From assembly GCF_036324505.1 (NCBI RefSeq), contig NC_086352.1, forward strand, positions 20,367,637 through 20,431,636: DNA of 64,000 bases. The letters run 5' to 3'. The notes under the pieces are model-generated. The model did not search any database. It saw nothing but the letters and a program-made list of their open reading frames with translations, and had not been told where the DNA came from. The stretch comes from Eleginops maclovinus. Lineage: Eukaryota; Chordata; Actinopteri; Perciformes; Eleginopidae. The position numbers and the translations under genes are program-made. The stretch's first letter is position 1. Each line of letters opens with the position of its first letter. Shown in pieces: positions 14,052 through 25,800 of the stretch.

Positions 14052-15139
14052 GTGAGGACTTCTGCTTCTCAGTATAACCATGGCAAATTCCCCCCACTCT
14101 ACGGTTATCACATTCTGCCTGCCAGGGATTAAAATAACTACACAGTATTCCCAGATTAACACTCTCTCTGTGAGTACAATGGTTAGTGCATATGGAGAAC
14201 TTCTATATAAGCTCTGAGGCTCTAATACCCAGAGGACTGTGGAGTTTCCAACACCTCTTATCACCACCACAGCGTGTAGAGAGTCCCCGAGCCATTCAGT
14301 GGATTGGACAACGAGTTGTTGTCTCTGACAGTGAACCAGAGAAGTTGGCCGAGGAAATATATCACCCCTTCACTCTGGACTACTCCAAGTAACAAAATCA
14401 CCAGATGGTGCTATAAAAGGCATGTTGTTTCTCTTGTCTGTGCCAGTAACGTTTTAAGCATTGCTCTAAATCTGGAAGGTAAATTGATTGCCAGAGATGA
14501 TAAATGTCAGACCCTGTAGGAACTGTGTTATGCTATCATCGGATTTTCTTGTTTCTTCAAAACAAACTATGCACACTTGACTTTGTATAGACAGTATCAA
14601 ATCCCATTAAAAAAATAGTGATTAAAGCCAGGGTGGGTAATGTATTTTAGAAATCTTATTTGCTGTATTTGTTGAAATACCCTTTCCTATCTGACTGCAA
14701 TCAATAAATCAAATGATCTGAGCAAGAAAATATCTGTTGCTGTGACAGGACTTCAATAAATTCATAAGCTGCTAGCTTGACAGCTTTGAGTACTAACAAT
14801 TGCCCTGTACGTTGTTTACATTCATTATGATGATTGTTGGGAAGTAGCTTTGTAGGAAGTACTAAAGGTGTGGGCGGTCAGTGTTGACAACTCAGTGACT
14901 TGCATTGTTTTCATTGCACAGCAGTTGAAGTGAATTTATGAAGTTAAAAAAAATAAACACACCGTTTTTTTTTGTGGGCACCAGGCACGTAAAGGGCTCT
15001 CTAAAGCAGAATGAAACCACTCCCAATATGAAGTACACCATAGAGACTTATTACACACTTATGTTTTGCCTGATTTTAGCATCCGTCAATAAAAAGACAG
15101 GCTCTTATGATTTTCTCTAGTTTTAGTTAATGTACTTGT

Positions 15140-15398
15140 CCAAGTGGGTTCTGGTGGCGAAGTCCATAGGGGCTTGGCCTGGGAACTGGAAGGTCACCAG
15201 TTCAAGTCCCCGAAAGACCAAGTGCCACCGTGGTGTCCCTGAGCAAGACACTGGTTACCTACACTGCTCCCCGGGCGCCGTACATAATGGCAGCCCACTG
15301 CTCCTAACACTAGGATGGGTCAAATGCAGAGACCGCATTTCGTTGTCCTAGTACTTGTACTCTGTGCAATGACAATAAAGTTGAATCTTCAATCTTCT
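15140..15398 (+). mobile_element. tRNA-derived SINE, teleost type
   Basis: The 5' end has RNA polymerase III-like boxes: an A-box-like TGGCGAAGTCCATAGG near 15155 and a B-box-like AGTTCAAGTCC at 15199-15209. A body with CCCTGAGCAAGACACTGG, GGCAGCCCACTGCTCCTAA and GGGTCAAATGCAGAGACC follows. The 3' end is TGACAATAAAGTTGAATCTT and then a second ATCTT unit. I recognise this arrangement as a very common SINE of ray-finned fish; the exact family name should come from a repeat library. It is inserted sense in a gpc6 intron. Confidence 0.8.
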
Positions 15399-15519
15399 TT
15401 GGCTTTTACACAGATATCATAAGATATTCACATATGTTCTACCATTTGTAGTGATCATGTATGTGTGGTGTTGTGGAGAAAGCAAGAATTCAAAGTAGTA
15501 GTCACACACACACAAAGTA

Positions 15520-15546
15520 ATTGTTCGGACACAATGTCCGAACAAT
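15520..15546. repeat. Perfect inverted repeat, 12-bp arms, 3-nt loop
   Basis: ATTGTTCGGACA at 15520-15531 is exactly complementary to TGTCCGAACAAT at 15535-15546, leaving a 3-nt CAA loop. It is GC-richer than the surrounding intron. It may be a MITE remnant or a dyad protein-binding site. Confidence 0.65.
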
Positions 15547-15818
15547 GGGCTGACTCAAACAACAACAACCGATTGCATTGGTGGCGGATAGAGCACAACA
15601 CAGCAATTTAAGGAAACACATATAAGTGAAAAAACAACTTTAAATGAGACAACATCCTAACCACTTTGACACATGTGCTTCAAATAATGCTTGTCTAAAA
15701 TGTCTTTTTGCATACTCTCTAAAGTTGCAGTGTGTTGATCTCTGTCAGCCACCATATAGTAAATGGCCTTCAGTATCACAGATGGATATTCTGATAGATA
15801 GCAAGGCAAACGATCATG

Positions 15819-15853
15819 AAATAAAGTAAATGTGGAACGCATTTACTTTATTT
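15819..15853. repeat. Perfect inverted repeat, 14-bp arms, 7-nt loop
   Basis: AAATAAAGTAAATG at 15819-15832 is exactly complementary to CATTTACTTTATTT at 15840-15853, with loop TGGAACG. It lies 270 bp from the 15520 palindrome in the same gpc6 intron. Confidence 0.65.
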
Positions 15854-16386
15854 ATTTAGATATTATTTATCTGCATATTTTTATTTGAACTATTACTCAT
15901 ATTTTGGAGTTTTGATGCATTATCTCCTAAACTTGAGGTTTTTAAAGCATGAGGGACGCCTCCTCAGGGAGGCTTAACTTAGTATGAATATTGCATTACC
16001 TAACTATTTATTATTATTATTTATTAAGATCAATACAATTGCCTAAATGAATGTGATTTGTTTTGGAGATATTTCAGAGATGTAACGGTTCTCTGCGTTG
16101 AGTCAGAAATCGTTGAATGCCTTAGATATTCTTTTATTATTGTATTTGTTGTTGTCTGATAAGATGTCAAACAGCAGTTTAAACTTAATTATTGAGTGTC
16201 TTTGGAATCAAATTACATAATCACAATTCCATATTTATCCAGGAATTGAGTGAAACCAAGCAAGTAAACAAGGAGGAAGGGGGATGCCTTGTTTCAAGCT
16301 CAAACTCAGACTTACATTTAGAAAAATATTGCCATTTGGATAATACATTCAGGTGATTCAATTTGTTCCTGTGTCATTGTCTCCAG

Positions 16387-16562
16387 ATATTTTCCTGAAG
16401 TTGTGGGGGAGGGTCTTACCAACCAGGTGAGCAACCCAGAGGTGGAGGTGGACATCACCAGGCCTGACACATTGATAAGACAGCAGATCATGGCTCTACG
16501 TGTCATGACAAACAAGCTAAGGAACGCCTACAATGGCAATGACATCTACTTCCAAGACTCAA
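16387..16562 (+). CDS. gpc6: Glypican-6 coding exon (penultimate)
   Basis: This 176-nt exon continues the glypican core. Its first base completes the Arg codon split in the previous exon, then reads [19 protein letters not shown], followed by [24 protein letters not shown] and AYNGND. The blocks '[19 protein letters not shown]' and '[21 protein letters not shown]' are the GPC6 version of this segment; GPC4 and GPC1 differ at several of these positions. The donor is AA|GTAAGT at 16563, leaving one base of a Ser codon. An internal GTGAGC at 16426 lies within conserved coding sequence, so I read through it. The segment ends just before the glycanated tail. Confidence 0.95.
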
Positions 16563-16679
16563 GTAAGTTCTCCAGTATCTGTTTGCAACTGCAGGTGTAG
16601 ATAAGATAATAATAATGTCTTGACGTAAAACACAGAGAGAAAAGTTTCTGTCAGCACATGTTGGTTGACTTGGACCACA

Positions 16680-16681
<2 letters not shown>

Positions 16682-16724
<43 letters not shown>
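16682..16724. repeat. (CA)n microsatellite, uninterrupted
   Basis: About 21 uninterrupted CA units, 120 bp after the donor of the penultimate gpc6 exon. Confidence 0.95.
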
Positions 16725-16726
<2 letters not shown>

Positions 16727-17657
16727 TACCCCTGCAGAAATATAAACGGTACTGAAATAAGATCTCAGATGTCATTCATTTTGCAACTCATCATAAAACT
16801 CCACTGGATGCATCAGCGTTGCACTGAGGCAAGACTGACATTATTAGGAGAATAAATAGCTGTAGGTACGGAGGTGACACATGCAATGACAGACAGCCAA
16901 GGCTATTTAGGAAGATGTACATCTGCAACGCTGCAATGACAGAAACCATTCCCTCTTCCTGATTATGGGGATCCCATACAGCTGACAAGATTGAAGATTT
17001 TCATAGCTTCAAATAAAATGTGGGTCTGTGAGTCTACTGCCTCTAACCTTTGTTTGTCAACTCCATTTTTGTCGCTGTCATGTTTGTTTTTCTGTTAGCA
17101 ATTGTGTTTTTCTTGTCAACATGAAGCTAGTAGTGCGGGAATTGAATATGCTGCATAGGCTCACTCCTCACAGAAGCAGATTAAATCCTTGTATTAAGAT
17201 ATACGTGTGCTCTGCTATTTATAACAGCTATTTTTAATCATACACTTCTTACTCTGCCACCTGTGAAGGCCCGGTCACACCAGCACTTACAGTATGACAC
17301 GAAGAGCATTTCTAAAGTAAATTAATTTTGATAAAAGTTTCCTGAAATTCTTACTCACACCATTGTCTGAACAGTTTGGTGCTGAACATATGCAGCCTCA
17401 GTATTTTAACACATCCATTGTCAAAAGTGAGGTGCTTGAAAAAGTATTTAAGAAAATCTGAAATGTCAGCTCTTATTGATCACCATACTATTATTAGTGG
17501 GGAACTTTCACTGTGATGTTTTGTGATGTTATAAAACACGTTCCTTGCAGTTTTATTTTACCTGCTTGAAGTTTCTATTAGCTATCAAAACATGTTTATA
17601 CATGAGCTACAAACCAACTTTAACCATTAACTAAGTGCTACAAAAATGTGGTTCATA

Positions 17658-17872
17658 TACAGCTCCGGAAAAAATGAGGAGACCACTCTTAATTTTTCTT
17701 AAATCTTTATCTTTATATGTATGGCAGCCATTCCAGTGTCTGTTGAATTCCAACACAGATTGTCCGTAGTTTATAGAATACAACAACAAAAAGAAAAAAC
17801 ATTTTACTCAAAGACATACCTATAAATAATAAAACAAGAGAAAGTGATAATGCTGAAGTGGTCTCTTAATTG
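17658..17872 (+). mobile_element. Short Tc1/mariner-type MITE
   Basis: The left end reads TACAGCTCCGGAAAAAATGA and continues into GGAGACCACTC; the right end carries an inverted, degraded match, GTGGTCTCTTAATT (17860 on). Internal sequence includes TTATAGAATACAACAACAA and CATACCTATAAATA, which I recognise from a widespread fish Tc1/mariner-like family whose ends read 'acagctctggaaaaaat.aagagaccact'. There is no transposase frame, so it is non-autonomous. The left end abuts a TA, as expected for this superfamily; the last bases of the right end have decayed. Confidence 0.65.
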
Positions 17873-18238
17873 TATGCAAGTACATTGATTATCATTAGCA
17901 AATATTTGATATAGTATTTAAATTATTATTACGACAATAAACTTTAGCAAACATCATAGAATCACATATAATAAGTATACCTTATTAGTTTAACAGTGGA
18001 GTTTACTTAACTGTAAACCATTTATTAATGATGGTTATTATTGTGTTACAAGAAAGGTAACAAAACTACATAGTCAATTTAAATTCAAATGAGCAAAATG
18101 AGTATTAAATTCTAGCTGAGTTTCTCGGACCACTCTCTTGTGGTACCAGAGCTATTTGCTCTCCTTTTGTCAAGTAAATAGCCGTTGTGACAATATATTT
18201 TTAATTAGATTCTAACTTTTGTGATTTTGTTGCTGCAG

Positions 18239-18462
18239 GTGATGAAGGCAGTACTTCTGGCAGTGGCAGCGGCTGCTCTGATGGCTGCACAACAGAGTTT
18301 GTTTTTGTTGGAACAGAGGCTCCAGTGATTGGAGCCGACAGAAGCGATGAACGGGCATCAGCAGCGGCAGCAGGAAAGTCGTCTGCCAGCGTACCCTCCC
18401 TAATACTGGTTGTGGCCGCACTCACACTCCCACTGTGGGCAATGCAGACTCAATGGAGATAA
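18239..18462 (+). CDS. gpc6: Glypican-6 terminal coding exon (glycosaminoglycan attachment and GPI signal)
   Basis: This exon encodes the C-terminus of glypican-6. It enters in phase 1 (A|GT gives Ser), reads SDEGSTSGSGSGCSDGC, then TTEFVFVGTEAP, and ends at TAA 18460-18462. Three overlapping Ser-Gly dipeptides beside acidic residues are the heparan sulfate attachment site. The TEFxFVxTEAP stretch matches the GPC6 tail rather than GPC4. An Ala-rich spacer with small residues (AAAAGKSSAS) is a plausible GPI omega region; it is followed by a hydrophobic segment (LILVVAALTLPLWAM) and the tail QTQWR. GPI transfer in the ER would remove this segment and anchor the proteoglycan to the outer plasma membrane. 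Minus-strand frames over this exon (18201-18425) are shadows. Whether this is gpc6a or gpc6b cannot be decided here. Confidence 0.95.
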
Positions 18463-19390
18463 TACACGAGTGTGGCCTGATCACTGACTTTTCTACTGTT
18501 ACATACAGTATGTTTAACAGCAAGTTCTACTGCTGTTCCCTCACTGGACGTGTAGAACCTTCTGGAAATCTGTGGAGAATGGCTTATTGTTGTGTGGTAT
18601 AACAAGAAGTGAGTGCAGCGCAGCATCCTGCTCGTCCCCCAAAGAATGCTTAGTGCCGTCACTGAACCAGCTTTCACATCTCTGAAAAAAACAAAATTTT
18701 GGGTTTTCTCATTATTCTAAAGTGGGTTTTAAATTACATACTTCTGAAACACATCAGCTCTGATTTTTCAGATCAAGGGACATTTGTTTTTATTTTTTTC
18801 CTTTTGTATGATGAAGTTGTGACAACAAGACAACACCATTTTGTCCTATAAGTCTTTTCCCCCTCAGACAAAAGGAGAAAGTCTTACTGTGTGCATGCAT
18901 GGAAATGATGTTAACTGACAAAAACATGTTTTGTTTTATTTATGCAGGCTACACAGTTTTGGCTTGGTTGGTACAGGATTGTACAGAGCTAGCAGTTCAC
19001 CTGGTTTCCTGTTTGGTAATATCGGTGTGATTTCAGGGAGCAGCAGTTCTTACAGCCACTTTATAGTTGCACATTTTATTATCTCTAAGAAAGTGCTAAG
19101 CTACTGCACAGAGAGAACTACTTTGCACAGATTATTTTTCTCTGCTTCATAAGTTTATAAGCTACAGGAAACATCCACCCCATAGAGACAGAAGATCTAT
19201 ATTTTCAGATAATTTAACTGATTGTATTGTACTTACACAGTTGCAGTATGTATTTCACGGAAAGGTACTGTAACGTGATCTTGCTGGTTTAGTTAACAGC
19301 TACATTTTTTAAATTATAAATGCATTATTTGTTTTAACAAGTTATTGGATCTCCTGAAATATAAAAAATAAACAGGAAAGTTATTGCAAC
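18463..19390 (+). other. gpc6: Putative gpc6 3' UTR
   Basis: Sequence after the stop codon is non-coding. The first canonical polyadenylation hexamer downstream is AATAAA at 19367-19372, implying a 3' UTR of about 0.9 kb. The exact cleavage point, and use of later signals, cannot be seen from sequence alone. Confidence 0.4.
19367..19372 (+). terminator. gpc6: Candidate polyadenylation signal of gpc6
   Basis: AATAAA, the first one after the gpc6 stop. A GT/T-rich downstream element is not striking, so usage is uncertain. Confidence 0.35.
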
Positions 19391-22300
19391 AACAGAAAGC
19401 CATTATACAACAATAGCATGCTAATGCTAAACAGTAACCTGATTTACTCTCTTCTGTTTGGGTACTTAACATACACCTTAAAAGTTCAGATATTTTATTT
19501 CACAGACAACTCAAACGTTGATTAGTGATATTAGGTATATTCTGAGATATTTCATTTATTTCCTTGTCTCCATTGCTTTACTATTTATTATAATGATTTA
19601 TGTTTTATTTTTATATCACATACAGTATGTTACAAATCGTAACCATACTCCTGTAAGGTCTGCCCTCTGACAGGCCCTGGCAGTTCACACACACACATAC
19701 TACAGTGCACCACGTTGAAATTTGCATGTTCTTTTTCGGCCAATGAAAACAGATCCACAAATAATGCAGGTTATAGAAGTGGTCAAGTTAAAGCATTTAC
19801 AAAGTCAGCAACTCTTATAGAAATAGGGCTCCAAGGTTACAGCGCTCTGCGTCTTAGAGCTAGGGTTACTTATAACTCGTAACCTCTATTCATCTCCTAC
19901 AGGCTTGACCTTCAACTGGCTCTGTAGTTTGCACTCCCCTAGCACAACTCGATGGCTTTGACCTTTGGTCACACAGAAAAGGTGGTTCCAGGAATGTAGC
20001 AGTTATACAAACAAACAAAAAAAGGGATAAATGTTTGCTCTAAATGTTTAGAGCAGCCATGTCATGCTGGAGTGTGCCTTGGAGGATTCAATCCCGTCTC
20101 AGCCCATAAGCACCTAAAATCATTTCACATAGCTAATAAGTAAGTCACTTGTCTAAACATGGGCCTTTCACAAACCCACAGCTGTAATGAACAGCTGCTC
20201 TGAGCATCTCAATTAGACTGCACTTTTCACAAAGCATACTAAAGCATACATGGGACACAAGAGTGGAAACAGCATCAATATCTAAAAGATATCTGATGTT
20301 CTTATACACAAATTACATGAAATGCAGTAATGTTCCTTCAAATGAGAAACAACAAGAAGGGACTGATGTCCACATTCCTAAAGTTTGCATTAGCAGCATG
20401 GTCGTTTTCACACACACTTCACAGCACCTAAGAGAAAAATATCCCCTCACTGGTCTCACATGACTCACAAAAGAAACCCAGACACCACAGGAAGCTCCCA
20501 CTGCAGAATAGATGGAAAATATTTTGACCTCCATTGCCTTTCTCCCTGCAGAAACAGCCTGAGGAGAAGGTGACTGAACAGCAGCCTCCTACAAAAACCA
20601 GCATGATTATTAAATCACTGGTGCAGAAACCTTAATGTGCACAGCGACAGGCCTCTCCCCAAGCAACGCCTGAGGAAAGACAAAACTAACGAAAAAGATA
20701 GAAAATTCATTTAAATGAGATTTTAGGCTCAAACTGTATGTAATTTGACTACATAAAATTCATATTTTACAAATGTAAACCAACATGAAATATTACTTAA
20801 TTGTATTTACTGTGGGCTGAGGTGAAAAAGAAAAAAAAGAAAACAATAATGAAGCAAATTGGAGAATACTGTATATTATGACATACATAAAGCACTTGCA
20901 CCCAATCTCTAATAATAACATGAAGTGGACAGAAACATGAATGCATTTGCCATTTATTTTTCAGATGATCTCGTAATTTAGTTAAAATTGCACTTTATTT
21001 GGATGAAAATGTGCATTTTTTAGAAGGCATAGTATAAACTTAACATTAGAGACATCACTACCGAAATATTGTTACCCTCATGCAGATGTGACATATCAGC
21101 AGTAATAATTATAAGTAAAACTGTAGGTAATTATAAAAAATAAATACACAGTCAAGGTAGTACGAAGCGGGGAATCTCTTTAAATAGAGGTGGGTCGAGA
21201 TAAAAGAGGTACTCACCGGCAAAGCCATAGGGAAGTGGTAACCGTTAGGAGACCTCATCACATCCTATCCCTAGTTGAATAGTAAAGAGGAAGTGGTTGA
21301 GGTCAGATACACAACAGTGACACTGAAGCAAGAGGCAGAGGAGGTCATCATTATCTCATTGTTTATCTTATTAGTCCCATGGTCTTTCAGTCACAATGTG
21401 AATTTGGATGCTTTCAAATACAATCAGCATTTTTAAGATATTGGTCTGTAAATCCAGTCAGTTTGGACGAAAAAGTACATGCAAATTTCAGTGCATACAT
21501 GAGCGGTGACAGAGAAAGCCTGTTGAGCACTTTCAAGGACAAAATGTGTATGAAACAAAACCAGGGGTGCATGTGAAACTAAAAACATAACCACAGTTTA
21601 ACAACCTCTTAAAATCTCAATCTTCAACATTTTTTGCAATTCTGTTTTGGATATTTTGGATTGCTCATGTGTCCTCTTCCTGATCATCTTTACAGGAGCA
21701 CAGAGAGCCACCACCATACTCAGACAGGGGTGTTAGCAAACAGATCCTGATCTGAACTCACTTAGTGGGTCAGACAGATGGGAGGTAGTTAGACAGGATG
21801 GACATCCAGCAGTAACTATTAATAATGTGCTAAATATTAAATAAAGTAACTTGCTCGTGGGCAGGATGTGCAGAAACAGTTTTCCTGATCTGGATTTAAC
21901 CGCCCAGGAGTGCAGTCCTGGATAGCAGCAGATAAAAGAGCTTTCATTTAAAAAGTGATGCTCTGTTATGTGGAGCAGTTGGACTCAACTTCAGCTACAG
22001 GCATTTAGATTTCTCAGAGAATCAGCTACACTTTTTTAAAATCAAACACAAAATGATTTTTTGTCTGCACAGGTATCACATTTCCATGTCAAGTGCCACA
22101 TTGTTTCCCTTTAAATTACTTTTTTTTCCTGGCAGTAACAGATTTGCATTCAGATGATTTTTATCCTTCAGAGTTTTTATAATTGATTAAATAAATATAC
22201 AGCACACAACAGGAAGAGAAAAAAGTCGATTAGGAGTGGAGGTTACATATTGCTGCAGTCATATAAATTCAGTTTTCAAGTATTAAAAAAACATTGTGGA

Positions 22301-22638
22301 GGCAGATATTTTTTAGTCAGGGTCAGCAGTGAGCCAGAAACTTAACAACTATGTTTTCTAAAGTGTACGAAACTCAGTTACCATTTGCAGCCACACAAAG
22401 GTTGAATGCACCCGTGAAAGCCTCCCAAAGATCTGTGATTGCAACAACAGTTTTTGGATGGGTGGAGGATAAGGCAGGTCTTTAATGGTGTTCCCTGAAA
22501 AACAGGAAAGAAAGTGAATAAAAAAAACAGTCTTTCACAAGTTAGCTGAATTTTCCAAAGAGCTTGTATTGGTACAAACAACACCCTCCTCTCATTACAT
22601 CGAGAGGAATGTTTGCCATTTTCACTGCCCTGTGTGTT

Positions 22639-22640
<2 letters not shown>
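19391..22640. other. Intergenic; no gene recognised
   Basis: AT-rich flank downstream of gpc6. I see no gene or named repeat. One minus-strand stretch (21217-21270) has both splice sites and is listed separately. A short CACACACA run occurs near 19690. Confidence 0.6.
21217..21270 (-). other. Possible small internal exon, minus strand
   Basis: On the minus strand, acceptor TTTACTATTCAACTAG precedes 54 nt that end at a strong donor, CCG|GTGAGTACC. One frame contains ATG AGG TCT CCT and reads MRSPNGYHFPMALP to the donor, which could be a start exon; two of the three frames contain stops. I do not recognise the peptide. A lncRNA exon or chance match are both possible. Confidence 0.18.
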
Positions 22641-22641
<1 letters not shown>

Positions 22642-22675
<34 letters not shown>

Positions 22676-22690
22676 CTCTCTCTCTCTCGC

Positions 22691-22760
<70 letters not shown>
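22642..22760. repeat. (CT)n microsatellite with TCG interruptions
   Basis: About 120 bp of CT repeats with three CTCG interruptions. It produces spurious Ser-Leu and Arg-Glu frames on the two strands. Confidence 0.97.
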
Positions 22761-22762
<2 letters not shown>

Positions 22763-22808
22763 GACAAGCTGCAGTACAAGGCGGACATTCAGTATCATCG
22801 TCTGAGAT

Positions 22809-22852
22809 GCTTCAATGCTTCAATGCTTCAATGCTTCAATGCTTCAATGCTT
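22809..22852 (+). repeat. Octamer tandem repeat (GCTTCAAT)5.5
   Basis: Five and a half exact copies of GCTTCAAT, beginning 50 bp after the CT microsatellite. The perfection of the copies suggests recent slippage. Confidence 0.95.
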
Positions 22853-22859
22853 AGCTTAA

Positions 22860-25800
22860 TTTGTCTGGGACTTTTTTCTGCTTGTTTTGTTATGTTGTTT
22901 GTCGGTTCATTCTCTTTGGCATTTGAAAAACAGAAAAAAAAAAAGTAAAATCGTGGTTGGCTGAGGTTTTTTACAGAATGTTTAGAAAACGTGTTATGCA
23001 AGGTCTTTTCCATTTTGATGTTAATTGTTTGCTGCACTTTCGCTAAACATATGCTGTGAGTGTGGTACTGTTGTGATTTGCAAAATCAGATAACTAAGGA
23101 GCACATTAAGACTTTTGGAGCTGTCAGTGCACGCTGTTTGAAGTGTTTTGGGGGAACTAAAGTTGATGGTTATACAAGCAGACATGCCTTACCATTTTTA
23201 AAAGACTAAAATGGATTGCTTATTTGGCTTTTGTTACACATTCTTGTATACAGAAAATAATACAAATGTAATAATAAACCTTTTATTAATAAAATACTTT
23301 ATATTGTGGTTCTATCTATCACGGGTGTCCTTTGCAACCAATGTATTTCCATTGATCAGGAACCTAAAAATAACAACATATTTTATTCTACTTTATTTCC
23401 TTTCACTGTTTCAATTGGGGGAAGACAAATTGGATTTAGATATGAACCGATATGAAATGCTTTATCTCATATAGTTCAAAGTTATACATGAATAACATTA
23501 CTGCATGCTTTAACTTCACACATTTTTACCCCCAAATGTATCTTTTTTTAAATATAAGGTTTCTGAACAGATAACAGGGCATCAGATTCAACAGAAATTA
23601 AAAATATCGAAAATGCATCCACCATCGTCTCCTCACTGTAACGAATTACTCCCTCTTTTGTACCTGTTGTAAATACTATTAGTAAAGAAAGGTACATTAT
23701 AGTTTACAAATAAATCAGGTATATATGTTTTGAAGAAGAAACTTTATTATTAATTATTCTTTACTCTGTGTAAATCACTATTCTTATTATGTGTTCAATT
23801 TGTGCAATAACGTGGCTTTCCATGACAACAAGTACTCTACATTATCAATGTTTAACATCTCTTATTTTGAGAATCTTCACAAAGCAACAACAAAAATAAC
23901 AAAATGCATAATAGATGGAGTCTTGTTGAGATCTAATGGCTTTCCAAAGGGTTCAATTATTAAAACATTTAGGAGGAACTACTCAAGACTACTTAATCAT
24001 ACAGACATTTTGATTCTTCATAGCGGGAAAAGCACAGGTGTCAATAAGCACATTAAGGAGCGCTCTGTTCTGTTTACGGTTCCCAGGAAGACATTACAGC
24101 GTGACAGTGAGGCAGCATGCATAATACCAGGACCCTGAAACTGAAGCAGCCAAATGAAATTCAGCCACGATTACTTTTATTATTTGCACATTTGCTTTTA
24201 CTAATATGACAGGTCAAAATGTTTTCAATTAAAAAGCTCTATTGCTTAACTTGACATTTAATTAACATCTTTATATAGCTTTTCTAGTTTATCTTATTTT
24301 CTCAGGCAGATATTTGGCTGAAGTGTGTAACTTTTATATTGGAATATTCAGTAGAAAGGAAATATAATATCAGAGGTTATTGAAAACTGCTGAGTGACAG
24401 AGGTGAAATGTATTCTATTTAAGATGAATAAGATCTAATGTATGATTAAAAATAGAGATTATGGAGGAAAGACACAACATTTCAGACTCATTCATTCCTC
24501 TAAAACGGCAGATCTGGCGGTCCAGCTCAGTAAAATGTAATAGGAAGAGGCAGTTAGCGACTTAAACCACTTCCTATGTTTATTCTATATATGCATTCAT
24601 TATATGCATTATGTCATTCAAATACATTCATTAATCCTTATATTTATAGAATGTAATTAAACATTCAAATATATTTGTGTGTCAATTTATATATTGTTTC
24701 AAATTAGGATCAAATGTATTTTTAATGTTGATCATTCTAGTTTTAGCTCTTTTTGCACATTGTAGGTTACAAAATGTCTAATATTGGAAGCAGACTACAC
24801 AGCCTGGATTCCAGTAGTGTTACTCAATGCAAATGCTAGTGCACAAAAAGTGAAGATATCTTAGCCCTCAGCAAAAGATTAGGTGAAAGAGAAAGAGAGA
24901 AAAGGTGTCGAGCTCAGTTGGGATTAATGTGTTAACTGTTACCTGCAATATATCAGTTGTCAAACTTGGCTCATGTGACTTTTTGTCAGGGGAGGCAGCA
25001 GAACGTCAAGCTGACAGAAGACACAGAGAAAAAAAAAGCGTACTGCGTTGCCACATTCAATTCAATTTATTCATTTTCACATGACAACAGCAAGGGGGAC
25101 AACACGAAACGGCTTCACATCTAAACTAGAATTATTCATTATAATCTCTCTTTCTTTCTGTACAATTATTTATGTGCTTCAATTATGAAAAAGCAGTGTG
25201 AAACGGCCAAACTCCAGATGAAATACAAAAAAATAATGGATTTCAAAGACAGAGCTCAGTTTTTTCTGCAGGATCCACTTGATAATTTTGGATTGCTCTT
25301 GGCAAAACCCCCCTGTTACTGTAGACAGAATTAATTCTGCTCCACTGTAGTGTGGGAGAAATACAGCATCATCCAATCTGCTGGAAAAATATTAATTAAA
25401 ACCATTTGTTCTGCGCCTTATCATTTCATTCAGAATATTTAACTTTCATGCAACCGGACAGTTTCATATTTCTATTAATTTCACTGATCAGTATTTTTAC
25501 GTAGCTGTTTCAGCAAATGGCTGCTATAGCTTGCAGGCTATAATGTCAGCAATAGATGGTGGCTTGTAAATTCTTCGACAATTAAATATCTTTCCATTTT
25601 AAACTCATATTTAGTCTAGCTGATCATTTTCTGGAGCAGTCTATAATGTATACATTCCTCCAGTTTAAACAAACATTAGCAGTTGAGCGTTGTATGTCAA
25701 CAAAGAGACAGGTGCACTTTTAGGTCTTACTGCTTGGTTATGAGTGTCTCTGTGTTTAAGCAGCGCTGAAGCTACCATGTAGGGCAGTACTTCCAGACTG

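Larger units (their letters stand above)
14052..16386 (+). other. gpc6: gpc6 intron with SINE and two perfect hairpins
   Basis: The intron is bounded by GTGAGG at 14052 and TTGTCTCCAG ending at 16386. It carries a tRNA-headed SINE (about 15140-15398) and two perfect inverted repeats 270 bp apart (15520-15546 and 15819-15853). The remainder is AT-rich and shows no exon. Confidence 0.85.
16563..18238 (+). other. gpc6: gpc6 last intron with CA repeat and MITE
   Basis: The intron runs from GTAAGT at 16563 to the acceptor TTTTGTTGCTGCAG ending at 18238. It contains a (CA)n tract (16682-16724) and a short Tc1/mariner-type non-autonomous element (about 17658-17872). No other coding sequence was seen. 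Confidence 0.88.

Noticed and set aside
16424..16430. CAG|GTGAGC donor-like site within a gpc6 exon
   Set aside because: The downstream sequence encodes conserved glypican residues, so the exon continues to 16562.
18201..18425. Two minus-strand frames of about 70 codons
   Set aside because: Antisense shadows of the gpc6 terminal exon.
22378..22788. 136-codon minus frame rich in Arg-Glu
   Set aside because: Microsatellite translation of the CT tract.
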